49,873 nucleotides of DNA from an uncultured Saprospiraceae bacterium. GTDB taxonomy: Bacteria > Bacteroidota > Bacteroidia > Chitinophagales > Saprospiraceae. The stretch covers positions 1 through 49,873 of the forward strand of contig CALKJD010000098.1 in the NCBI GenBank assembly GCA_937995755.1, in the 5' to 3' direction. Position 1 is the stretch's first letter. Each line of letters opens with the position of its first letter. The translations under genes were made by a program, and so were the position numbers. The notes below the pieces were generated by a model, which searched no databases, was not told where the DNA came from, and worked only from the letters and a program-made list of their open reading frames with translations. This document shows positions 1 through 8,743 of this stretch, piece by piece.

Positions 1-254
1 TTGAATTGCCAAGCGATTATGTCTTTTGGTGTTTCGAATCTAAAACTATCACTGACCATTAATGGTAGAACGGTTTGACTTGGAAATTCGTGCTCTACTT
101 CATCGATATAGATCTTTTGTGCAGGACCTTTATTCCACGCAATGGTGAGTAATGAAAACTCTTGATCTCTAAAGTAAAGTCTATCAAAAGACGCTTCGTC
201 CTTGACAAAATGCAGTAATGCGGAAGTCGAAGCTTCAGAATAGCTAAGTATCAT
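1..254 (-). CDS. AraC-family transcriptional regulator, N-terminal part (runs off the left edge)
   Basis: The minus strand is open from an ATG at 254 to the window edge, giving 84 residues that begin MILSYSEAS. The segment with AWNKGPAQKIYIDE, then HEFPSQTVLPLM, then SFRFETPKDIIAWQF resembles the cupin-like N-terminal domain of Bacteroidota AraC regulators, in which a 'tiawN' strand and an 'iawqFN' strand frame the domain. The DNA-binding HTH pair would lie beyond position 1 and is not visible, so the family call rests on the N-domain pattern as I remember it. The next gene to the right (TonB receptor, ends at 355) is on the same strand with 100 bases between them, so they are probably separate units or a loose operon. 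It could be another cupin-type protein. Confidence 0.55.
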   Translation of the reverse strand, partial: MILSYSEASTSALLHFVKDEASFDRLYFRDQEFSLLTIAWNKGPAQKIYIDEVEHEFPSQTVLPLMVSDSFRFETPKDIIAWQF

Positions 255-354
255 AATAATAGTTTAATGATGCAATATAGATAACTCTCATGTGTGAATA
301 GTAAGCTTGAATCCTAATTGTCATATAGCACACATAAGTGGCTGTCTAAGCCTG

Positions 355-2931
355 CTACCACCAAAGATTTATACCAATGTTGGGTGTCCATTTTAACCCT
401 CTCTCTTGCACCTCTAGTAGGTCAGGAAGGTCGGTACCGTCCACTCTAGGCTCTAGTAGATAGGATTTGCCAAGAACATTAGATTGGTTGCTTAAGTTCT
501 GAATAGATAGTACCGCCAAGCCATGAAATCCATCTTCACTTCCAAAATGATAGCTAACTGATCCATCTAATCTCATATAGTTTTTAAGTCGATTACTATT
601 GATGTCTTCATATTGTACGAAAGGTACCTCTACTCCATTATTGTTAGTTCGTAACCCTACTCCACTAGCTTGGGTAAAGGGTTGACCACTTCGAAGTTGT
701 GTGCTAAGGGAAAATTCAAAATTCGATTTTTGATATAGATTAACCCATTGTAGAATATGTCTATGGTCATGGCTGGAGGGAAAAGAAGATTCAGAGATGT
801 TCGGAAATTCATACTTCGTTTCTGAAAGTGTATAGCTTACCCAACTTCTGTAATTTTTTACACGTTTTTTGATAAGTAGATCTATTCCTCTTATTCTTGA
901 ATTTCCTCGACTATAAGGTTGATTGGTAAGGTCGCCGAGATTGCTTGTAAGCGAGGTAATACCTGCCAGTTCCTTTACATATCCCTCTACGTCTATGGTC
1001 CATGATTTATTATTGTATACGATACCACCAGTCCACTGATTAGATTCAATTACAGGGATAGTTGTATTATTACTAGCTACCCATACTTGATTGCTGAGAT
1101 TAAGATCATTAATATCTAATACAACGAGTTGACTGATAAATTGAAACTGCTTACTTGTGCTGGCTTTTAGTTTGATGTGTTCACTTACATCAGTAACCAA
1201 AGCAATGCGTGGCTCGAAGTAATTGTTTTTAATTACAGATTGGTATTGATACCTTAGACCAAGATCAAGTTTGAGTACTCCTGGTAATGAAAGGGCGTAT
1301 TCTCCATAGAGTGAATTAAGGTTGTTGTAATTATCTAGGTCACTTGATTCTTCTGACCCAAATTCTTTTTTGAATAGCTGTAGATTGATGTGGTTCTCGG
1401 TGTTCTGTGTGCCAAATTTCAATTTCTGAGTATCTGATAGTCTATAATCAAAATTCAATTTGACACCATCATCATTAATGAGATTAGAAGAAGTATATTT
1501 TACTGGAGGTTCTATATCCTGATCAATTAATTCAAAAACCAATGCGTAATCATATTTGTAATATGAGTTAGTTAGCTCTAGTTGGCTAGAAAGTCTGTTA
1601 CTCCATTTTCTTTCCCATTGTATACTAAAACCGCCATTCTTAATATTTAAATTGTCTACCGAATAGGCATTATAATTTGGTACATCCGAATAATAATCTA
1701 GTTCGTTAAGACCTCCAATACTGCTGAGTACAAATTTATTTTTTCCTGGAGTGTATATAAATTTTAAACTGGCATCGTTAAACTGAAATCTATTTTGAAT
1801 ATCTAAGCCAGTGATGCTAAAGTCACTATTTTCTAGTTTTGTTCCTTGAAATACTTTTTCTGCATAATTGTTAAATGTAGGTGAGGCCCAATCTTGTGTG
1901 AGACTACTTCGTGAAGAAATGATAAGTCCTGCATTATCCCAAAGTGGTATCTCTGAATGTATGCCCACATGTGTCATATTAGCGCTTACACCTATGTCAA
2001 ATTCGTCAGGTACACTATCTCTACTACTGATATCTATTACGCCAGATACACGACCGCCATATTCACTGGCTATAGCACTGCGATGTACATTCACTTCGTC
2101 TATTACTACAGGATTAAAAGCAGAGATATTACCAAAGAAATGACTCGTATGATACATCGGAATACCATCCCAAAGAATCAGGTTTTGATCTGGCGTACCG
2201 CCTCTCATATGTATAGAGTTAAATGATTCTGAGGTGCTATATATTCCTGGTAAAAATTGTATAGCAGACAGAATATCGCCTTCTATAGATCCTGGCATAA
2301 TATTGAGATTGTCAGGTTCTATGATGATATCATGAGCGTCACCGTCTTGTCTGATTCCATCGAATAAGTATTCAGTAACTATGACTTCCTTAAGTTCGTG
2401 ATTTTGTTCAATATAATATTCAGGACAATTGCCATTGATCGATAAGAGCGTATTAATGTTGATATCAGTATATCCGAGAAATGAGAAACTCACTTGAGCA
2501 CCGTTAGGAATTTCTAATTCGAAATAGCCATTGAGATCGGTTTCGGTACCATTAGACGATTCATGAACATACACATTGGCGTAGGGTAGAGGTTCATTAG
2601 TAATTTTGTCTTTGATGTACCCACAGATGATTCTTGTTCTTTGCTTTTTGGAAGGAACTATGACAATATGTGTGGCATCTATTTTTTGAAAATCTAACTG
2701 TGTTTGAAGTTTAAGCTGAGCTAAGATTTGATCAAGTTCGTATGAGTCTTCTAGTAATTGTATTTTGTAATCAGCTATGTTTCTATCTCGATAAGAAAAT
2801 ATGACTTGGTGCTCCGACTCTATTTGTTGTAATAAGATTGATAGGCTTTGATTACTACCTTTATCTTGCTGTACTTGTGCGGTACAGCTCAGAGCGTATA
2901 ATAGCAGATATATAGACGAAATGTATCTCAT
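355..2931 (-). CDS. TonB-dependent receptor with STN signalling domain (FecA-type transducer)
   Basis: An 858-residue outer-membrane receptor. A signal peptide covers about residues 1-18. An STN (secretin/TonB short N-terminal) domain follows at about 35-93, then a carboxypeptidase-like regulatory domain at about 100-185 (GYIKDKITNEPLPYANVYV, then a GYFELEIPNG strand), a plug domain at about 205-305 containing DQNLILWDGIPMYH, and a beta-barrel ending in an aromatic residue (NLWW). In the FecA/FpvA family the STN domain signals to a FecR-type anti-sigma factor. Here the fecR-like and sigma genes lie directly upstream on the same strand, with 21 bases between fecR and this gene, which supports a cell-surface signalling operon. 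No SusD-like lipoprotein is adjacent, so a SusC/SusD polysaccharide system is unlikely. The ligand cannot be told from sequence. Confidence 0.93.
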   Translation of the reverse strand: MRYISSIYLLLYALSCTAQVQQDKGSNQSLSILLQQIESEHQVIFSYRDRNIADYKIQLLEDSYELDQILAQLKLQTQLDFQKIDATHIVIVPSKKQRTRIICGYIKDKITNEPLPYANVYVHESSNGTETDLNGYFELEIPNGAQVSFSFLGYTDININTLLSINGNCPEYYIEQNHELKEVIVTEYLFDGIRQDGDAHDIIIEPDNLNIMPGSIEGDILSAIQFLPGIYSTSESFNSIHMRGGTPDQNLILWDGIPMYHTSHFFGNISAFNPVVIDEVNVHRSAIASEYGGRVSGVIDISSRDSVPDEFDIGVSANMTHVGIHSEIPLWDNAGLIISSRSSLTQDWASPTFNNYAEKVFQGTKLENSDFSITGLDIQNRFQFNDASLKFIYTPGKNKFVLSSIGGLNELDYYSDVPNYNAYSVDNLNIKNGGFSIQWERKWSNRLSSQLELTNSYYKYDYALVFELIDQDIEPPVKYTSSNLINDDGVKLNFDYRLSDTQKLKFGTQNTENHINLQLFKKEFGSEESSDLDNYNNLNSLYGEYALSLPGVLKLDLGLRYQYQSVIKNNYFEPRIALVTDVSEHIKLKASTSKQFQFISQLVVLDINDLNLSNQVWVASNNTTIPVIESNQWTGGIVYNNKSWTIDVEGYVKELAGITSLTSNLGDLTNQPYSRGNSRIRGIDLLIKKRVKNYRSWVSYTLSETKYEFPNISESSFPSSHDHRHILQWVNLYQKSNFEFSLSTQLRSGQPFTQASGVGLRTNNNGVEVPFVQYEDINSNRLKNYMRLDGSVSYHFGSEDGFHGLAVLSIQNLSNQSNVLGKSYLLEPRVDGTDLPDLLEVQERGLKWTPNIGINLWW

Positions 2932-2952
2932 AGCTTGAGTTTATGAGAATGT

Positions 2953-3870
2953 CTATTGGATCGTGATAATTTTATTTTGAGTATCCAATTTGTATGATAT
3001 TCCCATTGGTAAAAATACCATTCTTAGTGCTTTATCAATATCATTGTGAATAAAGCTTCCAGTAAATCGCTGACTCATGTCTATGGGCATACCATTAAGT
3101 TGATAGCCATATTGTGAAGTGAGAGCTTGTATCACTTCACTTAGCGGACTACTTTTGAATATGGATTCACCTTCTCTCCAGCTTGCAATGAGATCTGCTG
3201 TGATTACACTTTTCTCTGTAAGTATATTTTTTATATGTACAACCTTATCTCCTGGACCGAGAATATTTTCTCTGTCACTCACCACTTTTACTTTTCCTGT
3301 TTTACAGGCTACTGTTAGGTTATTGCTTCTAGAAAATACATTAAACGATGTACCAAGAACAGTAATATCTCCATTTTCTGTATGTACTGTAAATATCTCT
3401 CCCTTCTGTACTTCAAAAAAGGCTTCACCGTCGAGAGTGAGCAGTCGATTGGTAGAAAAGTCTTTGTCGTACTCTATACGACTGTTGGCATTAAGATGTA
3501 CCGAAGAGCCATCAGGTAAGGTGTGCATGCTATAAGTTAGTGTATCGTTATTGATCATTATGCTTTGATCGATTATAGCAGTATACGCTAGCACTCCTAT
3601 AAGTATGGCCGCAATACCACTTACCCAATACTTCAGGTACGAAACGTTGGCTTCTACTTTACTTTTATTTTTACTTTTTGAAGTGATATCGGCTTGTATT
3701 TTCTGAAATAGTGCATCACTATCTAGATCTGGTATTGCAAGATCGGCAGTAGCATCTTGTATCAATTTAAGATCATCGGACATATCAGCATCAAACTGAG
3801 TATTGAGTTCAGTATCTGTTACGGATCCTTCTATCCATTTGGCGATGATATGTTCTTTGTTTTCTTTCAC
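2953..3870 (-). CDS. FecR-family anti-sigma factor
   Basis: A 305-residue single-pass inner-membrane protein. The cytoplasmic N-terminal segment begins MKENKEHIIAKWIEGSVTD. One transmembrane helix lies at about 84-104 (YWVSGIAAILIGVLAYTAII). The periplasmic FecR domain spans about 110-210 (LPDGSSVHLNANSRIEYD, then LDGEAFFEVQKGEIFTVHT), and the C-terminal DUF4974-type domain is at about 235-303. In this family the protein holds the partner ECF sigma factor and releases it when the STN domain of the receptor contacts the periplasmic part. The start is GTG at 3870: the codon immediately upstream is an in-frame TAA, so no longer start exists. The sigma gene ends 36 bases upstream and the receptor gene follows 21 bases downstream. 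Confidence 0.93.
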   Translation of the reverse strand: MKENKEHIIAKWIEGSVTDTELNTQFDADMSDDLKLIQDATADLAIPDLDSDALFQKIQADITSKSKNKSKVEANVSYLKYWVSGIAAILIGVLAYTAIIDQSIMINNDTLTYSMHTLPDGSSVHLNANSRIEYDKDFSTNRLLTLDGEAFFEVQKGEIFTVHTENGDITVLGTSFNVFSRSNNLTVACKTGKVKVVSDRENILGPGDKVVHIKNILTEKSVITADLIASWREGESIFKSSPLSEVIQALTSQYGYQLNGMPIDMSQRFTGSFIHNDIDKALRMVFLPMGISYKLDTQNKIITIQ

Positions 3871-3906
3871 TTATATGATGTGACAGTTCAGTAATTAATT
3901 ACCCTA

Positions 3907-4407
3907 CTATATTTTACGATGAATTTTTCTGAGTTGTAATAATGCCTGCGACATTCGTTTCTCTACTGCTTTTTGTGATATTCCTAGTCGTTCTGCGATC
4001 TCCCTATATTTCAGTCCATCTATTCTATTCATTAAAAATACCTCACGTTGCCCTTTGGGAAGAGAAGAGATTGCAGTATTAAGCTTTGCTTTGAACTCCT
4101 TCATCTCCATTATATATTCTGGAGATTGTACTTGTGACGTTCTCTTGGCTGCACTTTCAAATCTCATAACCACTTTCTGATGATCTACCTTATTCAGCCA
4201 TAGATTTTTTATACTTGTATAGAGGTATGACTTTTCTTTGCCAGGAGTGATCGTAGACATTTTATGCCAGTACTTGGTAAATGCTTCTTGTACGAGATCC
4301 TCTGCAGACTGTTGATCTTTAGTTTGGTAGTATGCATACCTATACAGTGGTTGGACCCATTGCTGATATATACTGTTGAATATTTTTTCCTTTTGGCTTG
4401 AGGTCAT
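3907..4407 (-). CDS. ECF RNA polymerase sigma factor (FecI/RpoE-like)
   Basis: A 166-residue ECF sigma factor. Region 2 is visible as YRYAYYQTKDQQSAEDLVQE followed by AFTKYW. Region 4 is visible as LPKGQREVFLMNRIDGLKY followed by the helix-turn-helix REIAERLGISQKAVEKRMSQ. There is no region 1.1 or 3, as expected for ECF sigmas. It heads an operon with FecR and the STN receptor. ECF sigmas of this type usually drive their own operon and nearby target genes. The 156 bases between it and the divergent DUF1800 gene would hold both promoters. A near-consensus -7 element (TATATTTA on the minus strand) lies at 4429-4436. Confidence 0.95.
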   Translation of the reverse strand: MTSSQKEKIFNSIYQQWVQPLYRYAYYQTKDQQSAEDLVQEAFTKYWHKMSTITPGKEKSYLYTSIKNLWLNKVDHQKVVMRFESAAKRTSQVQSPEYIMEMKEFKAKLNTAISSLPKGQREVFLMNRIDGLKYREIAERLGISQKAVEKRMSQALLQLRKIHRKI

Positions 4408-4428
4408 ATATGATAATCGTAACTACTG

Positions 4429-4436
4429 TAAATATA
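4429..4436 (-). promoter_or_regulatory. Possible -7 element of the ECF sigma operon
   Basis: The minus strand reads TATATTTA, one base from the Bacteroidota consensus TAnnTTTG. It sits 21 bases upstream of the sigma ATG at 4407, so the leader would be short. A TTTG lies further upstream, but at a spacing of about 29 bases, longer than the usual 19. AT-rich sequence makes chance matches likely. Confidence 0.3.
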
Positions 4437-4563
4437 TGATTTTGGGATTAGATGGTTTTATGAAGCAAAGGTTAGATTTTTATTTACAACTTGGTAGGGT
4501 ATCCCATAACTTGCTTGTCTCAATAACGTAACCCTAATCAGCTTAATCTGAAAAATTCAGCTT

Positions 4564-6414
4564 ATGAAACAATTATTAATTGCATTTCTTCTCTTTATTG
4601 CTTGGCATACAGAAGCTCAAATCTATAATGATTACATAGGTGCAGGACAGAGTCAAGGCGTCACCTTTACGAGTAGTGATAGCCAATCAGATGGTCTTGC
4701 TGCTATGAATGGCACTGGGCTTAATTTAGATATGAGAGGATCATCTAGGTTTTTAGCACATGCTACTATGGGATTCACTATTGATGATGTACAGTTGCTT
4801 ACCGAAGTAGGAATAGAATCGTGGATAGATATTCAGATGGAATTGCCAGTAAGTAAATATGCAGAGCCTACCGTTGAAATTATTTACAGTCTATTAGAGC
4901 AGTGCAATGAAAATTTTGGTGAGTCAACTTGCGAAGATTTATTTATCCCTAATGCAGGTATGTGGAGGGTGGCATGGTGGGACCATGTTATGAAAAGTAA
5001 TGATCAATTAAGACAAAGAGTGGCTTTATCATTAAGTGAAATATTGGTAATCTCTGATCAATCGCAATTGCAAAATTCTCCTCATGGCTTAGCTGCATAC
5101 TATGATATATTAGCGAGTAATGCCTTTGGGAACTATGAAGATATTCTTCAACAGATCACTCTTAATCCATCGATGGGATTCTATCTAAGTCACATCAATA
5201 ACCCTCGAACTATTCCTACCCAAAATACAAGACCAGACGAAAATTATGCACGAGAGATTATGCAACTATTTACGATTGGTCTCTATGAAATGTGGAATGA
5301 TGGTAGTAGAAAAGTGGATATGTCTACGGGTGAGTGGATACCTACTTATGACAATGATGATATAAAAGGGTTAGCTAAAGTATTCACAGGGTTGAGTGGA
5401 AGTGCATGGTACACAGAAGATATAGAAGCGCCTGTTCAGTTTGGATTTCAGTTCCAAGCGTATGATCTTTTATTACCGATGAAAATGTATGAAATATGGC
5501 ATGAGCCTGGAGAAAAAGAGATAATAGGAGGACATATTATTCCATCTGGACAAGCAGGAATGGAAGATATTCTAGAAGCCATCAATGTGCTATTTAATCA
5601 TGATAATGTTGGACCATTCATAGCAGAAAGATTGATACAGAGATTGGTAAAGTCGAATCCTACTCCAGCATATATAGATAGAGTCGCGTCAGTATTCAAT
5701 GATAATGGCTCTGGAATTAGAGGTGACCTTGGCGCTACGGTAAAGGCTATACTTTTAGATGCTGAAGCGTATGATTGCTATTGGATAGATGAAGTAGCTA
5801 ATGGTATGCTAAGGTCTCCACTATTGAGATATACTCAGATGATGAAGGGCCTTAAAGTAGAATCGGATACTGATCTATTTTTCAATGCAGGAGGTATCTA
5901 TGAAGCTTTTGCTGGGCAAGCACCTTTAGGAGCCCCAACGGTATTTAATTTTTATAGTCCAGAGTATGTACCTAATGCTGACTTCGCTTATGAAAATTTG
6001 GTGGGTCCGGAGTTCCAAATATTAAACTCGTCCACATCATCGAACTATGTCAATTATATGCTGCTCGCTTTTATGAGAGACTACCTAAATGATAGATTTT
6101 CTATAACAGGAACGAGTAGTGAAATACAAAATGTACTCAATGGTAATGATGGACTTTATAATCCATATGACCCTGTTAATAATGATAGTTATGCCGCCAG
6201 ATTTGGCGATGAATTATGGATGGATCTTGGGTATGCTCCAGCAGATTTGATAGACTATCTAGATATATTAATGTGCAATGGATCTCTCAGTGATGATACT
6301 AGAGAGCGATTAACTAACTCAGCAAGTAGAGCTGATTTATTTACTCCGATAGACGCGGCACATTATGCAGCATATATGATTATGATTGATCCTGATTTCA
6401 CTATTCTAAAATAA
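4564..6414 (+). CDS. DUF1800 family secreted protein
   Basis: A 616-residue protein with a signal peptide (MKQLLIAFLLFIAWHTEAQ, cleavage after A18). The DUF1800 signature is clear: SRFLAHATMGFTIDDVQLL at about 61-79, then DENYAREIMQLFTIGLYEM near the middle, then the HNVLF/HDNVGPFIAERLIQRLV region and a late APTVFNFYSPEY segment. DUF1800 proteins almost always sit next to a DUF1501 gene, as here (35 bases downstream). Their biochemical role is not established. No T9SS C-terminal domain is present, so this protein would stay in the periplasm or leave by another route. It is divergent from the ECF sigma operon, which could make it a target of that sigma (inference). Confidence 0.92.
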   Translation: MKQLLIAFLLFIAWHTEAQIYNDYIGAGQSQGVTFTSSDSQSDGLAAMNGTGLNLDMRGSSRFLAHATMGFTIDDVQLLTEVGIESWIDIQMELPVSKYAEPTVEIIYSLLEQCNENFGESTCEDLFIPNAGMWRVAWWDHVMKSNDQLRQRVALSLSEILVISDQSQLQNSPHGLAAYYDILASNAFGNYEDILQQITLNPSMGFYLSHINNPRTIPTQNTRPDENYAREIMQLFTIGLYEMWNDGSRKVDMSTGEWIPTYDNDDIKGLAKVFTGLSGSAWYTEDIEAPVQFGFQFQAYDLLLPMKMYEIWHEPGEKEIIGGHIIPSGQAGMEDILEAINVLFNHDNVGPFIAERLIQRLVKSNPTPAYIDRVASVFNDNGSGIRGDLGATVKAILLDAEAYDCYWIDEVANGMLRSPLLRYTQMMKGLKVESDTDLFFNAGGIYEAFAGQAPLGAPTVFNFYSPEYVPNADFAYENLVGPEFQILNSSTSSNYVNYMLLAFMRDYLNDRFSITGTSSEIQNVLNGNDGLYNPYDPVNNDSYAARFGDELWMDLGYAPADLIDYLDILMCNGSLSDDTRERLTNSASRADLFTPIDAAHYAAYMIMIDPDFTILK

Positions 6415-6449
6415 TACTCTAGGTAATAGATACCTCAAAATTTAATATT

Positions 6450-7844
6450 ATGGCAAAACGTAATTATAGCAGAAGAGAATTTTTAGGTGCGGCACCATGT
6501 CTAGCATTAGGGACCACCACTTTGTTTTCGTCATTGATAAATCTAAAAGCAATTAACTCTCTTATGGGTACTACTGCAGTAGTCGGAGGAGAGTATAAAG
6601 CATTGGTTTGTATTTTATTGTCTGGAGGTAACGATTCGTATAATATGATTATACCTCGTAGCGACAATGAGTACAATGAATATGCAGCGGCAAGATCCAA
6701 CTTGGCTATACCGCAAGATGAACTTTTGCCTATTACGCCAAATACCTCTGATGGTAGAGAATATGGTTTGCATCCTAAGATGACAGGCTTGCAAAATATA
6801 TTTCAACAGGGAAATGCTGCATTTGTCAATAATGTAGGTACGCTGGTAGAGCCAGTCACTAAGTCCACTATAGAAAGTCAATCTGTTTCACTCCCACTAG
6901 GATTACTCTCACACATCGATCAAGCTGCACATTGGCAGACGGCCTTTCCACAAGAGAGAACATCAATGGGTTGGGGTGGAAAAATGGCAGATATTCTGAA
7001 GTCAATGAACTCTAACGATGAGGTATCTATGAATATCTCTTTAGGCGGAAACAATATATTTCAAAGAGGAGAAGAGGTCTCCGAATTTTCGATAAATAAT
7101 GATGGAGGCGTTTCTGTATTTCAGTATGGAAGTCAAGAACCGTTTTTTGATCTTATGACAGATGACATCAGTAGTATGACTAATAAGCAATACGGAGATG
7201 TCTTTAAAGATTCATATAAAGGTGTACTTAAGAGAAGTATCGAAAGCAATGAATTTTTTAATGATGCGATAGCAGATAATGGAGACTTAAATACTCAATT
7301 TTCTAATACTAATATATCTAAAGATCTCAGAATGGTAGCGCAAAGTATTGCTGCCAGAAATACATTAGGAGCTAAAAGACAAATCTATTTTGTAGAGATG
7401 GGTGGATTTGATACTCACGACGATCTGGGAAATCAACATGCGAACTTGTTAGAAAGATTGGATACTGCAATGTCAGAATTTTATGCAGCTACGGAAGAGT
7501 TGGGCGTAAGTGACTGTGTAACGACTTATACTATTTCAGATTTCGCTCGTACATTGAGTAGTAATGGTAATGGTACTGACCATGCCTGGGGAGGAAATAC
7601 AATCGTAATGGGTGGTGCAGTAAAAGGTAAAGAAATGTATGGCGAATATCCTATTATTGGCCTAAATACTGATCTCGAATTAGGTGGAGGTGTACTATTG
7701 CCCACTACAGCAGCGGATCAATATTTTGCTGAAATCGCTTTGTGGTTTGGAGTGTCACCCAATGATCTCTCTTTAGTATTACCTAACATTGGAAATTTCT
7801 ATGATGTTGCATCAGGTGCAGCACCGCTTGGATTTTTGATTTAA
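6450..7844 (+). CDS. DUF1501 family protein with a Tat-type signal
   Basis: A 464-residue protein whose N-terminus has a twin-arginine motif (NYSRREFLG, residues 5-13) followed by a hydrophobic stretch, so export in folded form by the Tat system is likely. DUF1501 motifs follow: LVCILLSGGNDSYNMIIP at about 52-69, FVNNVGTLVEP, LSHIDQAAHWQT, FVEMGGFDTHDDLGNQH, and near the C-terminus DHAWGGNTIVMGGAVKG. DUF1501 belongs to the alkaline-phosphatase-like/sulfatase-related fold group, and the conserved D and H residues in these motifs fit metal binding. The partner DUF1800 gene ends 35 bases upstream and a T9SS cargo gene starts 17 bases downstream, so the three are probably co-transcribed. Confidence 0.93.
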   Translation: MAKRNYSRREFLGAAPCLALGTTTLFSSLINLKAINSLMGTTAVVGGEYKALVCILLSGGNDSYNMIIPRSDNEYNEYAAARSNLAIPQDELLPITPNTSDGREYGLHPKMTGLQNIFQQGNAAFVNNVGTLVEPVTKSTIESQSVSLPLGLLSHIDQAAHWQTAFPQERTSMGWGGKMADILKSMNSNDEVSMNISLGGNNIFQRGEEVSEFSINNDGGVSVFQYGSQEPFFDLMTDDISSMTNKQYGDVFKDSYKGVLKRSIESNEFFNDAIADNGDLNTQFSNTNISKDLRMVAQSIAARNTLGAKRQIYFVEMGGFDTHDDLGNQHANLLERLDTAMSEFYAATEELGVSDCVTTYTISDFARTLSSNGNGTDHAWGGNTIVMGGAVKGKEMYGEYPIIGLNTDLELGGGVLLPTTAADQYFAEIALWFGVSPNDLSLVLPNIGNFYDVASGAAPLGFLI

Positions 7845-7861
7845 CCCTGCACAAAAAAATA

Positions 7862-8602
7862 ATGATGATGAAATATATACTTGCAATAATAGTGGCCATT
7901 ACTTTTTCTATAGGCGTATCTGCTCAATGTATTGACGATACTCATAGTCCCTTTCAAAATCAAGGATGGATGTCATGCAATACTAGTATAGGGCCGATAC
8001 CAGAACGCGGTGATGTGCATTGGATACAATATGATCTAGGTGAAGTATATGTATTGGATTCACTTTACATTTGGAATCACAATGTCTGGGGAGAAACCGA
8101 AATGGGAGTGAAAACTATTATGATAGACTACTCTACAGACCAACAAACGTGGATGTCTTTAGGACCATTTGATATAGAGAAAGCTACAGGTTCATGGAAG
8201 TATCAAGGCGGTATGGGACCTTCACTAAATAATGCGAAGGCGCAGTATGTAGTTATTTCTGTATTGTCAACTTTTGCTGATGATTTGGCTTGCGCCGGAG
8301 TCGGAGAGTTTCTTTTCTATCTAGGGGAGTCTGTAGATGTCAACGATACACAAATAGTAGATATAGATTGGAGTATTTCACCTAATCCAACTTCTGATAA
8401 TATTACAATCACATTACCTCAAGATATTGCCGTAGAGAGTTTGAGTCTATTCAATTCAGTAGGTGCAATCGTATCTAGAACACAGGGTCCCTCTGGAAAC
8501 CAATTTACTTTTTCCATTGATGATTTACAAAACGGTTTGTATTATATCAGTATTCAATCTCAAAGAGGAACCATGAGTCGGAGTTTCGTAAAAGTGGATT
8601 AA
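7862..8602 (+). CDS. Discoidin-like (F5/8 type C) protein with T9SS type A sorting domain
   Basis: A 246-residue secreted protein. A signal peptide ends at GVSAQ (about residue 22). The middle (about 28-155) reads like an F5/8 type C or related beta-sandwich: HWIQYDLGEVYVLDSLYIWN, VKTIMIDYSTDQQTWMSLG, then AQYVVISVLSTF. The C-terminal 75 residues form a type A T9SS sorting domain: WSISPNPTSDNITITLP, LSLFNSVGAIVSR, then NGLYYISIQSQRGTMSRSFV. Type A cargo is exported across the outer membrane and usually fixed to the surface. Three ATGs in a row open the gene (7862, 7865, 7868); the third, giving MKYILAI, is equally possible. It follows the DUF1501 gene by 17 bases. Ligand unknown. Confidence 0.85.
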   Translation: MMMKYILAIIVAITFSIGVSAQCIDDTHSPFQNQGWMSCNTSIGPIPERGDVHWIQYDLGEVYVLDSLYIWNHNVWGETEMGVKTIMIDYSTDQQTWMSLGPFDIEKATGSWKYQGGMGPSLNNAKAQYVVISVLSTFADDLACAGVGEFLFYLGESVDVNDTQIVDIDWSISPNPTSDNITITLPQDIAVESLSLFNSVGAIVSRTQGPSGNQFTFSIDDLQNGLYYISIQSQRGTMSRSFVKVD

Positions 8603-8610
8603 GTCTATAT

Positions 8611-8656
8611 AAATTGAATAGTAACGGTAGTCAAATTCAATTTGCGTTTTTCGCAA
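8611..8656 (+). terminator. Inverted repeats after the DUF1800-DUF1501 operon
   Basis: Nine bases, AAATTGAAT at 8611-8619, pair perfectly with ATTCAATTT at 8635-8643 around a 15-base loop. A second small hairpin, TTGCG-TTTTT-CGCAA, spans 8642-8656. They start eight bases after the stop codon of the plus-strand operon and lie in the 141-base gap facing the convergent gene at 8744. There is no long T run, so termination is likely but not certain. Confidence 0.4.
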
Positions 8657-8743
8657 TAGTATCATTTTGAACAAATGCTAAATTTATTTGTCTCTGGAAA
8701 TTATCGGAATATCTATGAAGCACCATTAATCGTGACCTTACAC

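Noticed and set aside
355..2931. SusC/SusD-type polysaccharide utilisation locus
   Set aside because: No SusD-like lipoprotein and no glycoside hydrolase is found next to either TonB receptor; the STN domain points to the FecA-type signalling class instead.
3119..3535. 138-codon plus-strand frame inside the fecR gene
   Set aside because: It is fully inside a well-supported gene on the other strand and its translation has no recognisable domain.
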